DNA of 19,271 bases from Campylobacteraceae bacterium (lineage in GTDB: Bacteria > Campylobacterota > Campylobacteria > Campylobacterales > Sulfurovaceae): positions 1 to 19,271 of the forward strand of contig JALVVQ010000020.1 in the NCBI GenBank assembly GCA_027023325.1. The letters are read 5' to 3'. Below, piece by piece: positions 6,455-13,475 of this stretch (position 1 is its first letter; each line of letters starts with the position of its first letter). The notes under the pieces are model-generated. The model did no database searches, had not been told where the DNA came from, and worked only from the letters and a program-made list of their open reading frames with translations. A program made the translations under genes and the position numbers.

Positions 6455-6467
6455 GAGTTAGGAATTT
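6441..6467. repeat. 7-bp tandem repeat across the tag stop codon
   Basis: Units are AATTAGG, AGTTAGG and AGTTAGG, followed by a partial AATTT. Period is exactly 7 bp. The array begins within the tag coding region and supplies its TAG stop (6452-6454). It belongs to the same RAATTAR-like family as the arrays at 306-340 and 7631-7666. Confidence 0.8.
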
Positions 6468-6472
6468 GTTGT

Positions 6473-6508
6473 GTAGGGGCGATGGTTGTCGCACCCTACG
6501 GATTTTTT
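6473..6508 (+). terminator. Rho-independent terminator after tag
   Basis: GTAGGGGCGA (6473-6482) pairs with TCGCACCCTAC (6489-6499), with one bulged base and a six-base loop, followed shortly by TTTTTT (6503-6508). It is placed correctly to end tag transcription. The stem core (GTAGGGGCGA) resembles a hairpin I have seen dispersed in many bacterial genomes, so it may also be a small repeat. Confidence 0.6.
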
Positions 6509-6513
6509 GTCTC

Positions 6514-7569
6514 TTATTTGCCCTGGATGTAATCCAGATCGGAAATGATTGTCCAGGCTCTGGCTTTCTTCATATAGGCTCTTTGAGAGGCGATGATCTC
6601 TTTGAATAGAGGGCTTTTTGCACTCTTTTCGGCCACCAGATCGTTGGTGATCTTTCTTAGTTGTCCCATAATCTCTGGCGAGAAGGTTTTGACCTTGATA
6701 TGCGGGTAGTCTTTCTTCATCGTTGCCCATGCTTCACTGTTCATATGATAGAACTCAATATACATACGGTACGCTGCCAGTCTCATGGCATTGCGAAGGA
6801 TACTCTTGTGCTTGTCACTAAGCTTCTCATAAGCTTTCTGGTTGACCAAAAACTGTGCTTCCGCACCAGGTTCATGCCATCCCGTGTAGTAATAGGGAGC
6901 GATCTTGTGAAAACCCATCTTGATATCCATACCCGGTCCTACCCACTCCAGTGCATCAATCGTGCCACGATCCAGCGAAGTATAGAGTTCTCCCGGTGGG
7001 ATATTGGTCACAGAAACACCCAACTTGGAGATTACTTCCCCCGCAAAACCTGGTATACGCATCCTGAGTCCTTTGAGATCATCGACTGTTTTGATCTCTT
7101 TTTTGAACCAACCGCCCATCTGATTGCCCGTATTGCCGCCCTGAAAAGAGAGCATGCCGTATTTGTCGTATGCACGCTTCATCAGCTCAAATCCACCGCC
7201 AAACTCCATCCAAGCCATACGCTCAGGTGCCGTCATACCAAAAGGCATCGTGGTGAAAGGCATCAGATTGATATCTTTGCCTTTCCAAAAGTAAGAGGTC
7301 GTGTGTCCCATCTCATACTGGCCGCCCTTGACCATATCAAAGATTCCCATGGGCGCCTTGTGCTTGTTGGAAGAATCCACACGAATCGTAAATTCGCCAC
7401 CACTCATCTGATCCACATATTCTGCTACTTTTTCAGAGGCAGTGATGATAGGAGCAGCTGCACTCCCCCATGTCGTTGCCATTTTCCATTTGACTCTGTC
7501 TCCTGCATGGGCAGCTACCGCTACCATCACCAGAAGAGAAAGCAAGCCGGTTTTTTTGCTTAATCTCAT
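6514..7569 (-). CDS. TRAP transporter solute-binding protein, DctP/TakP-like
   Basis: Periplasmic substrate-binding protein of a tripartite ATP-independent transporter. From the ATG at 7569 it is 351 residues, the usual size. Residues 1-22 form a signal peptide (basic MRLSKK, hydrophobic core, cleavage after AHA). The mature part begins VKWKMATTWG and shows the conserved DctP arginine in LRMRIPGFAG (R171), then NIPPGELYTSLDRGTIDALEWVGP and YYYTGWHEPG. The last patterns match the alpha-keto acid or lactate TakP subgroup best, by memory of the family. AAGGAG precedes the ATG closely; a start ten codons upstream would spoil the signal peptide. No DctQ or DctM membrane gene is nearby, so its partners lie elsewhere. 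It converges on tag, with the hairpin at 6473 between them. Confidence 0.92.
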   Translation of the reverse strand: MRLSKKTGLLSLLVMVAVAAHAGDRVKWKMATTWGSAAAPIITASEKVAEYVDQMSGGEFTIRVDSSNKHKAPMGIFDMVKGGQYEMGHTTSYFWKGKDINLMPFTTMPFGMTAPERMAWMEFGGGFELMKRAYDKYGMLSFQGGNTGNQMGGWFKKEIKTVDDLKGLRMRIPGFAGEVISKLGVSVTNIPPGELYTSLDRGTIDALEWVGPGMDIKMGFHKIAPYYYTGWHEPGAEAQFLVNQKAYEKLSDKHKSILRNAMRLAAYRMYIEFYHMNSEAWATMKKDYPHIKVKTFSPEIMGQLRKITNDLVAEKSAKSPLFKEIIASQRAYMKKARAWTIISDLDYIQGK

Positions 7570-7630
7570 TGTTTCTCCTTGAATTTGAACGAGAATCATT
7601 TTACTGAATTATTTCTTAAAGTGCATCTCC

Positions 7631-7666
7631 AATTTTAATTTTTAATTTTTAATTCTTAATTCTTAG
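7631..7666. repeat. 7-bp tandem repeat upstream of truD
   Basis: AATT recurs at 7631, 7637, 7644, 7651 and 7658, giving about five units of AATTTTT or AATTCTT (the first is 6 bp). On the other strand this reads as AAGAATT and AAAAATT units. The array ends two bases before the truD TATAAT box, so it forms the upstream part of that promoter. Confidence 0.85.
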
Positions 7667-7667
7667 C

Positions 7668-7673
7668 TATAAT
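7668..7673 (+). promoter_or_regulatory. truD promoter -10, predicted leaderless start
   Basis: TATAAT ends at 7673, six bases before the ATG at 7680. A start site six or seven bases downstream of the box would fall at or next to the A of the start codon. No Shine-Dalgarno is present. The region upstream is the AT-rich heptad array, with no distinct -35. Confidence 0.5.
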
Positions 7674-7679
7674 CATCCT

Positions 7680-8768
7680 ATGAAAACATATGCTTACCCC
7701 CATACCCCCGTACCCTTCAATTTCCAGCAAAGCGTAGAGCGCTTCCATGTAGAGGAGCTTCCCCTCTTTGAGCCTAGTGGCAAAGGGGAGTTTCTACTTC
7801 TTGATATCAAAAAATATGATCTTAGTACCTGGCGGCTGCTCAATATCTTCAAAGAGGCGACAGGAGCTGATGACAGAGAGATAGGCTATGCTGGGCTCAA
7901 GGACAAAAATGCAACGACCATCCAGCGCATTTCGCTGCCTAGAAAATATGAAAAAATGTTAAAAAATATCACCACTGATCGTATTGAGATTTTGGGTCAA
8001 AACAGCAACCATCTCCCCCTCAAAGTAGGACAACTCAAAGGGAACCGATTTGAGATCATTCTCACCCATCTCGCTCCTGATGATGCCATGCGTTTTTCTA
8101 AAGTGGCTGAAAAAATGTCTCAGGAGGGGTTTCCCAATTATTATGGCTATCAACGCTTTGGTGAAGATGGCAAGAGTTGGCAGCAAGGTAAAGAGATCGC
8201 ACACAGCGGAAAGCGCCTCAAGGGTGCCAAAGAAAAGCTCCTGGTCTCCGCCTATCAGAGCTACCTTTTTAACCGCTGGCTCTCCCAGCGGGTCAACCTC
8301 TCACAGATGGTGATGCAAAAAACCCCCAAGGAGGCCGCAAAAATACTAGACTACCCTCTTCCACTGGTCAAAGAACTTGCCAAACAGCCACAATTTTTCA
8401 AGCTCTTCATCGGAGAGGCTCTGATGCAGTATCCTTATGGAAAACAGAGCTACTGCAAAGATATGGCACATAGTGCGCAGAGATTTCAGAAAAAAGAGAT
8501 CAGCCCCACGGGACTGCTAGCCGGCGACAAAGTCTCCCGTGCACATGCTGATGCTGCCTATCTAGAGCAACCCCACGATGATGAGGAGCTCACCAATCTC
8601 AGGGGAGACCGGCGCCTTGCATGGATCTGGCCGGAAGCCTTCTCTTGTGAATATGCCAAAGAGATGGCTACCCTGACAGTCAAGTTTTCCCTACCCAAAG
8701 GTGCCTATGCTACTGCCTTTCTCGAAGAGATAGGCAAACACTCACTTCGTCCAGAAAAGAAGCGATAG
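7680..8768 (+). CDS. truD: tRNA pseudouridine(13) synthase TruD
   Basis: Converts U13 of certain tRNAs to pseudouridine in the cytoplasm. The 362-residue length fits the family. The TruD signature is IGYAGLKDKNATTIQRISLP, with the catalytic aspartate at D75. Further family blocks are QLKGNRFEIIL, GFPNYYGYQRFG, LLVSAYQSYLFNRWLS, SPTGLLAGDKV and the C-terminal LRGDRRLAWIWPE. The start at 7680 keeps the conserved N-terminal YPHTPVPFNFQQSVERFHVEE and sits right after a TATAAT, so the mRNA is likely leaderless. The NlpC/P60 gene starts four bases after the stop, so both are probably in one transcript. Confidence 0.95.
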   Translation: MKTYAYPHTPVPFNFQQSVERFHVEELPLFEPSGKGEFLLLDIKKYDLSTWRLLNIFKEATGADDREIGYAGLKDKNATTIQRISLPRKYEKMLKNITTDRIEILGQNSNHLPLKVGQLKGNRFEIILTHLAPDDAMRFSKVAEKMSQEGFPNYYGYQRFGEDGKSWQQGKEIAHSGKRLKGAKEKLLVSAYQSYLFNRWLSQRVNLSQMVMQKTPKEAAKILDYPLPLVKELAKQPQFFKLFIGEALMQYPYGKQSYCKDMAHSAQRFQKKEISPTGLLAGDKVSRAHADAAYLEQPHDDEELTNLRGDRRLAWIWPEAFSCEYAKEMATLTVKFSLPKGAYATAFLEEIGKHSLRPEKKR

Positions 8769-8772
8769 TCCC

Positions 8773-10098
8773 ATGAGAACCACCCTGCTGATCCTTGCAC
8801 TTCTTTTTACGGGAGCTATCCAGGCTGGCTACAGCATCAAGCCAGGCAAGCGCTCACGAACTGCCATCGACCGACTCCCTTTTCATACGGTTGCAGACAT
8901 GAAACAGGTACCACAACGCACCTCCTATTATGCCAAGCAACTCATTCCCTTGTCCTGGTCCAAACAAAAACAGTACGACCGCGCATACAACAAACGCTAT
9001 TTTGCCCCATGGCGCATGAGGGAGATGAATGAGCCTGAAGCCGACCTCACCTGGCAGATTCGTTTTGTACAGAAAAGAAAGATCTATGATGGCCGCAAGC
9101 ATCTCCTCCCTCCCAAGGTCTGGCAGTGGTGGATCAAGAATTCCAATTTGGAAAAACTCGATACCGTCAAAGGCAGGGCGATCTCTATTCGCCATACCAA
9201 CCTCAGGGCATTCCCCACTGATACCCCTGCCTATCGTGACCCCTGGAAAAGTACCGAAGGTTTCCCTTTTGACTATAATCAAAACTCTGAACTGCACCTC
9301 AATGTACCTCTTTATATCTCTCATTACTCGCTGGATAGAAAATGGGCATTTGTCCACGCAGGACACGCCTTTGGCTGGGTCAGGTTCTCTGATATCGCTC
9401 TGGTTGGGAATGATTTTATCAAGCGCTTCAAAACAGGTCGCTATGCGATAAGTACCAGAGATAATCTTTTTCTCTATCGAGACAAAAAGCGCTTTAGTAT
9501 TCTGAAATTGGGTACACTCTTCCCTCTCTCTCGCAACGGCAAACTGCTCTCTCTGGCTACACGCAACAGCAAGGGACATGCCGTACTCAAAAGAGTCAAG
9601 AAACCTGCTGATGCCCTCATCGCTCCCAAGCCTGTTGCATTTACGCCAGGCAATGTCGCCTATATCTCCCAGCAGTTTCTCAATGAACCCTATGGGTGGG
9701 GTGGCAAGCTCTACACCAGAGACTGTTCGGCCACGACCAGAGATTTCTTCAGCTGTTTTGGTATCTATCTCGACCGCAACTCTGCCAAACAGGCAAAAAG
9801 TGGCAACAGTATCAACATCAAAGGCATGGAGAAGCGTGCCAAAAAGGAGGCGATCATTCGCTACGCCAAACCCTTCCGCTCACTACTCTATGTACCGGGA
9901 CATATTGGTCTCTATCTCGGTCAGTACAGAGATGAGCCTGTCATTCTACACACCTACTGGGGCATCCGGCTCAACAACTGGGAGAAATACACCCTAGCCC
10001 GCACCATCATCACTACCACAGAGCCAGGCAAAGAGCATCCGCAGATCAGAGAAAAAAGCAAACTGATCAATACCCTGCAGAAGATTATTAATTTTTAA
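8773..10098 (+). CDS. SH3 and NlpC/P60 domain peptidoglycan hydrolase
   Basis: Secreted cell-wall endopeptidase, probably cutting peptide stems (gamma-D-glutamyl to diamino acid bond, as in C40 family enzymes). Residues 1-18 are a signal peptide ending in IQA. Residues about 30-125 match the N-terminal stabilising region seen in this architecture. SH3-like domains follow: one at about 130-210 (RAISIRHTNLRAFP, then WAFVHAGHAFGWV) and a second near 222-275. The catalytic domain spans about 290-400, with GWGGKLYTRDCSATTRDFF (nucleophile C318), PGHIGLYLG (H377) and ILHTYWG, where H393 is the likely third residue. DCSA replaces the common DCSG. It follows truD by four bases with no clear Shine-Dalgarno; translational coupling is likely. 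441 residues is normal for this three-domain type. Confidence 0.9.
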   Translation: MRTTLLILALLFTGAIQAGYSIKPGKRSRTAIDRLPFHTVADMKQVPQRTSYYAKQLIPLSWSKQKQYDRAYNKRYFAPWRMREMNEPEADLTWQIRFVQKRKIYDGRKHLLPPKVWQWWIKNSNLEKLDTVKGRAISIRHTNLRAFPTDTPAYRDPWKSTEGFPFDYNQNSELHLNVPLYISHYSLDRKWAFVHAGHAFGWVRFSDIALVGNDFIKRFKTGRYAISTRDNLFLYRDKKRFSILKLGTLFPLSRNGKLLSLATRNSKGHAVLKRVKKPADALIAPKPVAFTPGNVAYISQQFLNEPYGWGGKLYTRDCSATTRDFFSCFGIYLDRNSAKQAKSGNSINIKGMEKRAKKEAIIRYAKPFRSLLYVPGHIGLYLGQYRDEPVILHTYWGIRLNNWEKYTLARTIITTTEPGKEHPQIREKSKLINTLQKIINF

Positions 10099-10146
10099 AC
10101 CACCTACTCTCATATATAGTGATAACCAAGTTTCAAACTTCAATGA

Positions 10147-10152
10147 TATAAT
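10147..10152 (+). promoter_or_regulatory. Candidate ychF promoter -10
   Basis: TATAAT about 57 bases before the ychF ATG. TATAGT at 10171-10176 is a second possibility. AGGAG lies six bases before the ATG. The 110-bp gap after the hydrolase gene otherwise shows no terminator that I can see. Confidence 0.35.
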
Positions 10153-10208
10153 TGCGCTCAAGCTGTAAGATATAGTAAAATTAAAATTCACACTTCACAG
10201 GAGTCATT

Positions 10209-11312
10209 ATGGGATTAGGAATAGGTCTAGTAGGGCTGCCAAATGTCGGGAAATCCACCACTTTTAATGCATTAACAAAGGCACAAAATGCCGAGAGTGC
10301 CAACTATCCGTTTTGCACGATAGAACCAAACAAAGCAGTCGTACCCGTACCCGACGAGAGACTCGAGGCACTGGCCAAGATCGTCAATCCCGAGCGTATA
10401 CAGTACTCTACGCTGGACTTCGTTGATATTGCCGGACTGGTCAAGGGTGCCAGCAAAGGCGAGGGGCTGGGAAATAAATTTCTGGATAATATACGAGAGA
10501 CGGAGGTTATTCTGCATATCGTTCGCTGTTTTGAAGATGAAAACATTACCCACACAGAGGGCTCCATCGATCCCATCAGAGACATAGAGATCATCGAAAC
10601 CGAACTACTGCTGGCAGACATGGGTGCGCTGGAGAAGCGCATCAGCACTATCGCTAGAAAAGCCAAAGGCAACGACCGAGATGCCAAAGCCCAGCTGGCT
10701 GTTGCAGAGGCACTGCTCACACATATTGAAGCCTCCAACCCTGTCGCTACATTTCCAGAGAGCGATAGTGATGCCTTTAGACAGCTCAACAAAGAGATGC
10801 GCTTTTTGACTGCCAAAGAGATCATTTATGGTGCCAATGTAGATGAAGAGGGACTAGAAGAGGACAATGCCTTTGTCCAGACACTCAAAACCTACGCAAC
10901 ACAGCACGATAGAGAGGTGCTCAAGCTCTGCGCCAAAGTCGAAGAGGAGATGGTAGAGTTTGACGAAGAGGAAAAAATGGAGATGTTGGAGTCTCTGGGC
11001 GTAAACGAGTCTGGTCTCGATCAGATTATTCGCAAAGGCTTTGACAAGCTAGGTCTCATGAGCTACTTCACTGCCGGCGTCAAAGAGGTGCGTGCCTGGA
11101 CGATCCGCAAAAATACCACTGCACCCAAAGCGGCAGCAGTCATCCACAATGATTTCGAAAAAGGCTTTATCCGTGCAGAGGTGATCAGCTTTGAGGATTT
11201 TGTGACCAACAGTGGAGAACATGGCGCCAAAGAGGCTGGCAAAATGCGCCTGGAAGGCAAAGAGTATATTGTCCAAGATGGTGATGTGATGCATTTCAGG
11301 TTTAATGTCTAA
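10209..11312 (+). CDS. ychF: Redox-regulated ATPase YchF (Obg-related)
   Basis: Universal P-loop NTPase of the Obg family that prefers ATP and associates with ribosomes. The 367-residue length is typical. G1 is GLPNVGKST (about residues 9-17), with the conserved NYPFCTIEPN switch I segment, G3 is DIAGLVKGASKGEGLGNKFL, and the end is the TGS-type domain with YFTAGVKEVRAWTIRKNTTAPKAA, IHNDFEKGFIRAEV and the terminal DGDVMHFRFNV. AGGAG lies before the ATG. The TAA stop overlaps the lipoprotein ATG by one base (TAATG), so the two are translationally coupled. Confidence 0.97.
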   Translation: MGLGIGLVGLPNVGKSTTFNALTKAQNAESANYPFCTIEPNKAVVPVPDERLEALAKIVNPERIQYSTLDFVDIAGLVKGASKGEGLGNKFLDNIRETEVILHIVRCFEDENITHTEGSIDPIRDIEIIETELLLADMGALEKRISTIARKAKGNDRDAKAQLAVAEALLTHIEASNPVATFPESDSDAFRQLNKEMRFLTAKEIIYGANVDEEGLEEDNAFVQTLKTYATQHDREVLKLCAKVEEEMVEFDEEEKMEMLESLGVNESGLDQIIRKGFDKLGLMSYFTAGVKEVRAWTIRKNTTAPKAAAVIHNDFEKGFIRAEVISFEDFVTNSGEHGAKEAGKMRLEGKEYIVQDGDVMHFRFNV

Positions 11313-11776
11313 TGAAAAAATCTCTTCTTTTGCCTCTTGTGCTACTGGCTCTGCTTTCTGGATGCGACAGCAAACCAGGCAATAGTCTTATGATCACACG
11401 CCAAAGTGCCTATCCTCTCAAACAGACAATAGACCGGTTCACTCAGGCCATAGAGAAAAAGGGCTACCTCGTAACAGCTGTCATAGACCACACTGCCCGT
11501 GCCAAAAAAGAGAATATCTACCTTCATCCTACCCTGGCGCTAACCATAGACAATCCCAAAGTCTTCTCGGCACTGCTAACCTGTAACCCTTCGCTCGCCG
11601 TCGATCTTCCTATGCGCGTAGCTGCCTATTCAGAGTTGGGAGGTGCAGTCAAATTTTCCTATACGCAACCAGAATACTGGTCACTCAAACATAATGTTAA
11701 AGACAAAAACTGTATTGCAGTTATTTTGGAAATGACCAGAGATTTGAATGAGGCCGTCGAGGTGTTGAAAAAATAA
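11312..11776 (+). CDS. DUF302-type lipoprotein
   Basis: A 154-residue exported lipoprotein. Residues 1-18 form a lipoprotein signal peptide with the lipobox LLSGC (modified Cys18). The rest fits the DUF302 fold: SAYPLKQTIDRFTQAIEKKGYLVTAVIDHTARAKK, NIYLHPTLALTIDNPKVFSALLTCNPSLAVDLPMRVAAY, then a C-terminal helix. The conserved pattern P-x-x-x-x-x-x-x-x-x-x-x-G-x-x-V followed by NP...DLP is recognisable. Function is unknown; DUF302 proteins are sometimes linked to sulfur or redox genes. It starts inside the ychF stop codon and is probably in the same transcript. A short micro-ORF lies 36 bases downstream. Confidence 0.85.
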   Translation: MKKSLLLPLVLLALLSGCDSKPGNSLMITRQSAYPLKQTIDRFTQAIEKKGYLVTAVIDHTARAKKENIYLHPTLALTIDNPKVFSALLTCNPSLAVDLPMRVAAYSELGGAVKFSYTQPEYWSLKHNVKDKNCIAVILEMTRDLNEAVEVLKK

Positions 11777-11812
11777 GATCTCGAGCATCGGAATGTGTGT
11801 ATGGAGGAAGTT

Positions 11813-11869
11813 ATGTGTATGAATCGTGGTTTCAATCTGTTTTCTCAAAAAAGGAGGAGGAAAAAATAG
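11813..11869 (+). CDS. Candidate micro-ORF, 18-residue basic peptide
   Basis: Reads MCMNRGFNLFSQKRRRKK and stops at TAG. GGAGG lies five bases before the ATG, an ideal ribosome binding site. An in-frame ATG at 11801 would add MEEV. The peptide has a short mixed N-terminal part and a strongly basic tail (six K/R in the last six positions). It begins 36 bases after the lipoprotein stop and is bracketed by imperfect inverted repeats. I do not recognise it. It may be a leader peptide, a small regulatory or nucleic-acid-binding protein, or chance. Confidence 0.35.
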   Translation: MCMNRGFNLFSQKRRRKK

Positions 11870-11897
11870 ATCGCCGATACCCGAGATACAAGCGTAG

Positions 11898-11936
11898 TAT
11901 ATCTAATTAAGATAAAATTAGTCTTAATTAGATATA
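11898..11936. repeat. Perfect 15-bp AT-only inverted repeat
   Basis: TATATCTAATTAAGA (11898-11912) and TCTTAATTAGATATA (11922-11936) are exact inverted copies around a 9-base spacer. AAATATTACATTTTTT follows, so a weak terminator of the ychF-lipoprotein transcript is possible. The absence of G-C pairs in most of the stem makes an operator or other protein-binding site about equally likely. Confidence 0.6.
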
Positions 11937-12047
11937 AAATATTACATTTTTTATTTATCTCATTTATTTCTATCATAGATACCATTAACTGGATATTTTA
12001 ATCTTCTTTTGTCTCTATACCCCAAGTATTTCCTTTTTCTTTCCTGC

Positions 12048-12053
12048 TATAAT
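12048..12053 (+). promoter_or_regulatory. Promoter -10 of the TehB-like methyltransferase gene
   Basis: TATAAT preceded by TGC (an extended -10) and by a T-rich tract (TTTCCTTTTTCTTTCC) without a -35, the pattern usual for Campylobacterota. It predicts a leader of about 38 bases before the ATG at 12098. Confidence 0.55.
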
Positions 12054-12097
12054 GTACCTGTTTTTATACTTTCATCGCAATGCAATTAAGGAAAAAT

Positions 12098-12685
12098 ATG
12101 TCACAGCAGGATCAGGTTAAATGGGATAAGAAATATACAGAGAACCATAAGTTACTAGGCTTCAGGGAAGCCAGTCCTCTACTCAAACAGTTTCTTGCCC
12201 CTGCTCAGGGAAGCAAGGCACTTGATATCGCCTGTGGTACCGGGCGAAACACATTTTATCTGGCAGAAAATGGATTTGAGGTAGATGCACTGGATATCTC
12301 TGCGGTAGCTCTACAGGAGCTCACACAGCATATGCAAAAAGTAACCGATCTGGCATTTATCCATACACAACTGGTAGACCTGGACAGCTATACTCCTCCT
12401 CGCTCCACCTATAATATGATCATCCAGACCAATTTTCTAGACCGTAGGCTGATCCCTCTGCTGGCACAGGCACTTACTAAAAATGGTATACTGATTATCG
12501 AAACCTATATGGTCGATCCCGAGAATGAAAAGAAAGGCTCCAACGAAACCTACCTCCTCAAGGCGGGGGAACTCCCTACCTATTTTGACGAACACTACGA
12601 GATACTCTTCTATGATGAATTCTGGAACCAGGGAGAGAACTACCGCATGCGCAAACAGGGGATCGCGGTCAAAAGACTTTCTTGA
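12098..12685 (+). CDS. TehB-like class I SAM-dependent methyltransferase
   Basis: A 195-residue protein from the ATG at 12098, which has AAGGA just upstream; an ATG six codons earlier lacks one. Motif I is ALDIACGTGRNTFYLAENGFEVDALDIS (about residues 43-70), with the acidic residue ending strand 2, followed by VDLDSYTPPRSTYNMIIQTNFLDRRLIPLLAQAL and GILIIETY. The opening QVKWDKKYTEN and the R-N in GTGRN are characteristic of the TehB/tellurite-type or thiopurine-like small-molecule methyltransferases. The substrate is unknown. It has its own promoter and converges on the rlmB gene with 19 bases between. Confidence 0.88.
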   Translation: MSQQDQVKWDKKYTENHKLLGFREASPLLKQFLAPAQGSKALDIACGTGRNTFYLAENGFEVDALDISAVALQELTQHMQKVTDLAFIHTQLVDLDSYTPPRSTYNMIIQTNFLDRRLIPLLAQALTKNGILIIETYMVDPENEKKGSNETYLLKAGELPTYFDEHYEILFYDEFWNQGENYRMRKQGIAVKRLS

Positions 12686-12704
12686 GCTACCTTACCAGTA
12701 TCCG

Positions 12705-13469
12705 CTAATCCATAAACGCCAACAGTGCTGCAGTCACTGCGACATTAAGCGACTCAACACCTCGCTGCATCGGGATAGAGATACTGTGACCACAGAGAGC
12801 TCTGATCTCAGGACTGACGCCGCTGCTCTCATTTCCTAGGACAAAGATGCTACACGGGGGATAGTTTGTCTCTTTGTAGTTTTTCGGGGCATCAGAGTCG
12901 AGCGTATAGAGGGTCGCGCCTTGCTTTTGCATGCTTTCTAGAGCCCTCTTTAGATTTGGGGTTTTGAGTACAGGGAGCCTAAACAGGGTACCAGCACTTG
13001 CTTTGATGACCAGTGGAGATATCTGTGCGTTGCCTTTGGTGGGGATGAGGATTGCATCGATTTGTCCGGCAGCACAGGAGCGGATGATCATGCCGAGATT
13101 TTGGGGATTGGTGACGCCATCGAGTGCAATGACCTTATAAGCATCATCCTCAGCCATGAAAGTCTCAATATCCGCAGAGTGCGGCAGCATAATATCCAGT
13201 GCCACACCTTGATCCTGTTTGGCATTTTTTGAGATACGAGAGAGTGTCTGCTTGTCATGATACGCCACTTCTATGTCGCGCTCTTTGGCCAGTGAAATCA
13301 TTTGGGAAAGCACGGGAGCAGCCTTGTTTGAGTCGGAGAGATGGAGCTTGTGGATCTCGATCGTCTCATCCTGCAAGGCTTCCAACACAGCATTCCTGCC
13401 ATAGATCGTCAGAATCTTGTCAAGGAATGCTTTTTTATCCTGATAGGCTTGTGAATCACTTGTCTTCAA
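12705..13469 (-). CDS. rlmB: TrmH/SpoU family 23S rRNA methyltransferase (RlmB-like)
   Basis: 2'-O-ribose methyltransferase with a SPOUT knot; RlmB modifies G2251 of 23S rRNA. The 254-residue protein has the N-terminal substrate-binding domain (IYGRNAVLEALQ, typical of RlmB/TrmH group 3) and the three SpoU motifs: LDGVTNPQNLGMIIRSCAA, IFVLGNESSGVSPEI and ISIPMQRGVESLNVAVTAALL. The start is TTG at 13469: the fabI stop codon lies in the same frame only two codons upstream, so no earlier start is possible, and the next conserved block begins about 20 residues later. AGGG of the fabI end may act as a weak ribosome binding site. It is co-transcribed with fabI. Confidence 0.9.
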   Translation of the reverse strand: MKTSDSQAYQDKKAFLDKILTIYGRNAVLEALQDETIEIHKLHLSDSNKAAPVLSQMISLAKERDIEVAYHDKQTLSRISKNAKQDQGVALDIMLPHSADIETFMAEDDAYKVIALDGVTNPQNLGMIIRSCAAGQIDAILIPTKGNAQISPLVIKASAGTLFRLPVLKTPNLKRALESMQKQGATLYTLDSDAPKNYKETNYPPCSIFVLGNESSGVSPEIRALCGHSISIPMQRGVESLNVAVTAALLAFMD

Positions 13470-13475
13470 TGATCC

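Larger units (their letters stand above)
11777..12097. other. Intergenic region with micro-ORF, inverted repeats and promoter
   Basis: These 321 bp hold no standard gene. In order they contain a candidate 18-22-aa ORF (11813-11869) enclosed by 14-base inverted repeats (11778-11791 and 11874-11887, 12 of 14 positions pairing), a perfect 15-bp AT-only inverted repeat (11898-11936), an AT-rich stretch, and a TATAAT promoter (12048-12053) for the next gene. Confidence 0.6.

Noticed and set aside
6661..7563. A 300-codon open frame on the plus strand
   Set aside because: It is the antisense shadow of the TRAP binding-protein gene, whose signal peptide and conserved motifs are clear. The antisense product has no recognisable domain.
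8854..9579. A 241-codon minus-strand frame
   Set aside because: It lies fully inside the NlpC/P60 gene, which has a signal peptide, SH3 domains and catalytic motifs. The opposite frame has no domain or RBS support.
11778..11887. Retron ncRNA or known riboswitch
   Set aside because: Terminal inverted repeats are suggestive, but there is no reverse transcriptase nearby and no riboswitch consensus that I know was found.
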